A DNA stretch of 55,292 nucleotides. It comes from Myxococcales bacterium. GTDB taxonomy: Bacteria > Myxococcota_A > UBA9042 > UBA3505. Under the pieces are notes generated by a model, which was not told the origin of the DNA, made no database searches, and worked only from the letters and a program-made list of their open reading frames with translations. Positions 52,976 to 55,292 of this stretch are shown piece by piece (positions within the stretch are counted from its first letter, which is position 1; every line of letters starts with the position of its first letter). The stretch is from the NCBI GenBank assembly GCA_002728755.1, contig PBVT01000048.1:1-55292 (forward strand). The letters run 5' to 3'. The position numbers and the translations under genes were made by a program.

Positions 52976-53130
52976 GTTTTGGGCTGATCACCTTGCAGTA
53001 TCAAGCGACCAGAATCAAGTAATCCGCCCTGCCGGAGTTCTCACTACGGACCGATTAGCGCACTCAACAGGGGGGGTGTACTATTTGTTCCCACCACAAA
53101 TCAAAAAAACCACATCTCCCTGCTTTTCGA

Positions 53131-53159
53131 TTGGAATACAGGGGATGGTCTGGTATCCA
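53131..53159 (+). promoter_or_regulatory. Possible promoter for the PHP-domain lipoprotein
   Basis: TTGGAA (53131-53136), 17 bases, TATCCA (53154-53159). The -35 matches four of six and the -10 three of six. Transcription would start near 53166, which favours ATG53195 over the in-frame ATG53165 as start. Confidence 0.3.
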
Positions 53160-53194
53160 CTGAGATGTCTGAAAAACTGGGGGAATACGAGTAC

Positions 53195-55292
53195 ATGGTA
53201 CCGCTCGAACGAAAGAATCAGACGATTCTTCTGCTGGTAATCCTACTGCTTTGGGGGATCGGTTGTTCCAGTACGTCCAGTACACCCGTCGACACGGGCG
53301 TCGATAGTTTCCAAGATCTCGCTCCCCAGGTCGATACCGGCCCGATCCTACCAACGGATTGCACGACAGCCCTACCGGCTGGTTTTGCCCGAACACGTAC
53401 AGTTTGCCCCGAGATGATGTCGGCTGACCCCCTGTCCGGGGCCCTACCTGACGACCTGGTGCTCGAAAACAGTCATGCGCGGTATATCGTTCGAACCTCC
53501 ACACCCGAAGGCTTATTCATTCTGGGTTCTGGGGCGGGCGGCGTGGTCGACGCCCATCCCGCAGTTGATGGTGTCTACCGGCGCGATCTGGATTCTATAC
53601 AAGAGCTGATCCCAGCATTCGGGATACGCACCCTGCGAAACCCCACCGTCACCTCAGGTTCCGGAGAGGACGGTGAAGCCGCCTTCATACAACTCTCCGG
53701 AGAGTTGGTCCCGCTACCCATTATTGATTCTGTTATTCCGGGTATGGGCCCAAGCGGTGTAGGCACAGTAACCTGGACCCTGGAACCCGATGCGACGCGC
53801 CTACATATGTCGTTAGAGGTGGTCCCGAATGCAGATAATGGAGCCAAAGGGACCGTATGGGTCGGACTCTTCCATAGTGGAACGCTTACGCCCTATATGG
53901 ATGGTCTGGGTTTAGACGTAGAGCTTTTCGGTGGGACGAACCTGCTGGCCGGAATCCACCCATCGACCTCCGTCGGCATCTACTCTCCAGATCCTCTCAT
54001 GGTTATCGGGACCGGGGGATTGGTGCTTGGAAAGTTGGCTACGGATGTCGCCAACACCCAGGAGACCGCACAAGCGGAAGCCTACTTCTCCGTTGTACCA
54101 GGTCATTTAAGTTCCTTACGTGCTGCCCTTGGTTCCGATGCAGACACCAACGTCACCGTCACAATCCGAGTAACCGACCTTCCGGAGCCTATGCTCGGAC
54201 AACTCCAGGTCGCAGCTCGACCGCAAGACGCGACAACCACCCAGATTGCGGTTGTCGCAGCAGATGGTACAGCAACACTCCATCTGCCAGCCGAACCACA
54301 TGAGATTCGAATCGGTTGGGTTGATGGGCCTTCTACCGATTTTCAGTTGGTCGGAATCAGCGATGAAATGGAACTCGACCTCACACCCCCACCGGTAGGT
54401 GAGCTTAGACTCTCGGCGATCACATCGGAAGACGAAGGGGAGCCCGCTGCAGCTCGGGTACTGGTCTTTCGCGATGGGGCACAGCTACAGCGAACCAGCG
54501 TTAGCCCCGCGGGTCCAACATCGGTTCTGGTAGAACCTGGCACCTACAGCGCACTCTTTACCCGTGGACACGAATTTGAGTTCGATCAGATCGATAATAT
54601 TGAGGTAAGCGCGAACGCGACCGTCACCGTGCAGGGAAGCCCGGAGCGGGTAGTGGATACAACCGGATGGGTAGCCTGTGATTTCCACCTGCACTCCGAA
54701 TTCTCCACCGACTCCCAGATTCCTCTCCGGCAGCGGATCCTCGAGGTAGCGGCCGAGGGAGTCGAGTTTGCCGTGAGTACCGACCATGACTTCATCACAG
54801 ACTATAGTGGTATCCGCGATGATCTCGCGCTAAGCGGCCATCTAGGTGTCGCCAATGGGTCCGAGGTAAGTGATGCCATGCACTTTCACGCGTCCTCCTG
54901 GCCGCTGACCATCCAGCGAGAACTGTCGGGTCTTGGCGCACCCATGTGGTACGAGAAAAGCGCCGACGACATCTTTACTGAGATGGGGATGATGAATCCA
55001 GAACGCGTCTTCCAGATGAACCACCCACGCGGTTCCACTGGTTGGCTGAATAAGATCAAATACGATCCGGATACTGGGATCGCAGAAGCCTCTCCCAAAT
55101 CTCTGAAATACCCCGATGATACGCCGCTCACAGGCCACCACTTCGACGGTATGGAGCTCTATAATGGCAAACGGGTAGAAGATCTGGAGGAAGTCGTCAC
55201 AGACTGGCTCAGCCTGATCGCCCAGGGGATCATGCCCGCCGGAACCGGGACGAGCGACTCCCACACATCGGACCGCTACCCCGGTAGCGCAC
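53195..55292 (+). CDS. Lipoprotein with a PHP-type (CehA/McbA-like) phosphoesterase domain (partial)
   Basis: About 699 residues are visible and the frame stays open to the window edge. The signal peptide ends LLLWGIGC, so it is a lipoprotein. Residues 60-490 are a beta-rich region with a carboxypeptidase-regulatory-like repeat near the end (LSAITSEDEGEPAAARVLVF, VLVEPGTYSALF). The PHP domain begins near 495: DFHLHSEFSTDS (His498 and His500), STDHDF, NGSEVS, MNHPRG and GTSDSHTSD give the metal-binding His and Asp set. PHP proteins of the CehA/McbA group hydrolyse phosphate or carbamate esters and similar bonds; substrate here is unknown. ATG53195 is chosen; ATG53165 is in frame. The gene is divergent from the large lipoprotein. 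Confidence 0.78.
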   Translation, partial: MVPLERKNQTILLLVILLLWGIGCSSTSSTPVDTGVDSFQDLAPQVDTGPILPTDCTTALPAGFARTRTVCPEMMSADPLSGALPDDLVLENSHARYIVRTSTPEGLFILGSGAGGVVDAHPAVDGVYRRDLDSIQELIPAFGIRTLRNPTVTSGSGEDGEAAFIQLSGELVPLPIIDSVIPGMGPSGVGTVTWTLEPDATRLHMSLEVVPNADNGAKGTVWVGLFHSGTLTPYMDGLGLDVELFGGTNLLAGIHPSTSVGIYSPDPLMVIGTGGLVLGKLATDVANTQETAQAEAYFSVVPGHLSSLRAALGSDADTNVTVTIRVTDLPEPMLGQLQVAARPQDATTTQIAVVAADGTATLHLPAEPHEIRIGWVDGPSTDFQLVGISDEMELDLTPPPVGELRLSAITSEDEGEPAAARVLVFRDGAQLQRTSVSPAGPTSVLVEPGTYSALFTRGHEFEFDQIDNIEVSANATVTVQGSPERVVDTTGWVACDFHLHSEFSTDSQIPLRQRILEVAAEGVEFAVSTDHDFITDYSGIRDDLALSGHLGVANGSEVSDAMHFHASSWPLTIQRELSGLGAPMWYEKSADDIFTEMGMMNPERVFQMNHPRGSTGWLNKIKYDPDTGIAEASPKSLKYPDDTPLTGHHFDGMELYNGKRVEDLEEVVTDWLSLIAQGIMPAGTGTSDSHTSDRYPGSA

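Larger units (their letters stand above)
52861..53194. other. Divergent intergenic region of 334 bases
   Basis: No gene is seen. It contains a GTTGG-N6-CCAAC dyad (52960-52975), a G-run at about 53071-53077, and a candidate plus-strand promoter at 53131-53159. No minus-strand promoter for the large lipoprotein stands out. A sigma-54-like stretch at 52982-52996 has the wrong spacing. Confidence 0.5.

Noticed and set aside
52982-52996. TGGGCTGATCACCTTGC as sigma-54 promoter for the PHP lipoprotein
   Set aside because: GG and GC are eleven bases apart instead of ten; sigma-54 spacing is strict.

Overview
The window looks like chromosome from a deltaproteobacterial lineage, probably Myxococcota or a Bradymonadales-like group. 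This is inferred from gene content: a Hanks-type Ser/Thr kinase with a cysteine-rich outer segment and PEGA repeats, several lipoproteins of unknown role, a sigma-54 response regulator, a DUF2723 membrane protein with TPRs, HhH secreted proteins, and many MoxR/VWA proteins. Base composition is moderate and even. I saw no tRNA, rRNA, CRISPR array, insertion sequence, phage gene or attachment site.

Layout. 1-652 (minus): a PilZ protein followed by the 5' part of hisH. 933-5129 (plus): the Ser/Thr kinase, a lipoprotein cytochrome c and a four-helix membrane protein with two c-haem sites. 5148-7602: divergent FadL-like and PorV-like outer-membrane barrels. 7782-10463: metK with its own promoter and a leader hairpin, convergent with glpK. 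10597-19625 (plus): M20 hydrolase, RavA-like ATPase, ViaA-like VWA protein, GCS2/YbdK-type ligase, M20D amidohydrolase, mtaB and a TauE/SafE permease. 19629-28161 (minus): a compact five-gene operon of a DUF4175-like lysine-rich membrane protein, MoxR ATPase, DUF58 protein and two BatA-like VWA membrane proteins, read from a promoter overlapped by a 6-bp dyad.

28335-37231 (plus): xseA, an NtrC-family regulator, efp, a TPR protein, a lipoprotein with the ComEC-type metallo-beta-lactamase fold, a three-HhH ComEA-like protein and uvrC. 37233-38896: a small protein with a histone-H1-like tail, an exported probable barrel, and a second small ComEA-like protein behind a good sigma-54 promoter match. 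38909-43870 (minus): PEGA protein, kelch-like lipoprotein and DUF2723/TPR membrane protein, tightly coupled. 44011-48793 (minus): methyltransferase and SlyD-like PPIase, then an anti-sigma-like protein and a large HELVH peptidase-propeller-barrel protein. 48907-55292: SLC13-type transporter and Usp-like protein (plus), a large lipoprotein (minus), and a PHP-domain lipoprotein cut by the window end (plus).

Themes. Housekeeping genes (hisH, metK, glpK, mtaB, xseA, efp, uvrC) are interleaved with envelope genes. Two independent MoxR-type ATPase plus VWA systems lie within 16 kb. Two HhH export proteins and a secreted ComEC-like hydrolase suggest extracellular or periplasmic DNA handling. The strongest candidates for undescribed biology are the five-gene MoxR operon with a double-MIDAS protein, the peptidase-propeller-barrel fusion paired with an anti-sigma-like protein, the cytochrome pair, and the sigma-54-driven HhH gene.
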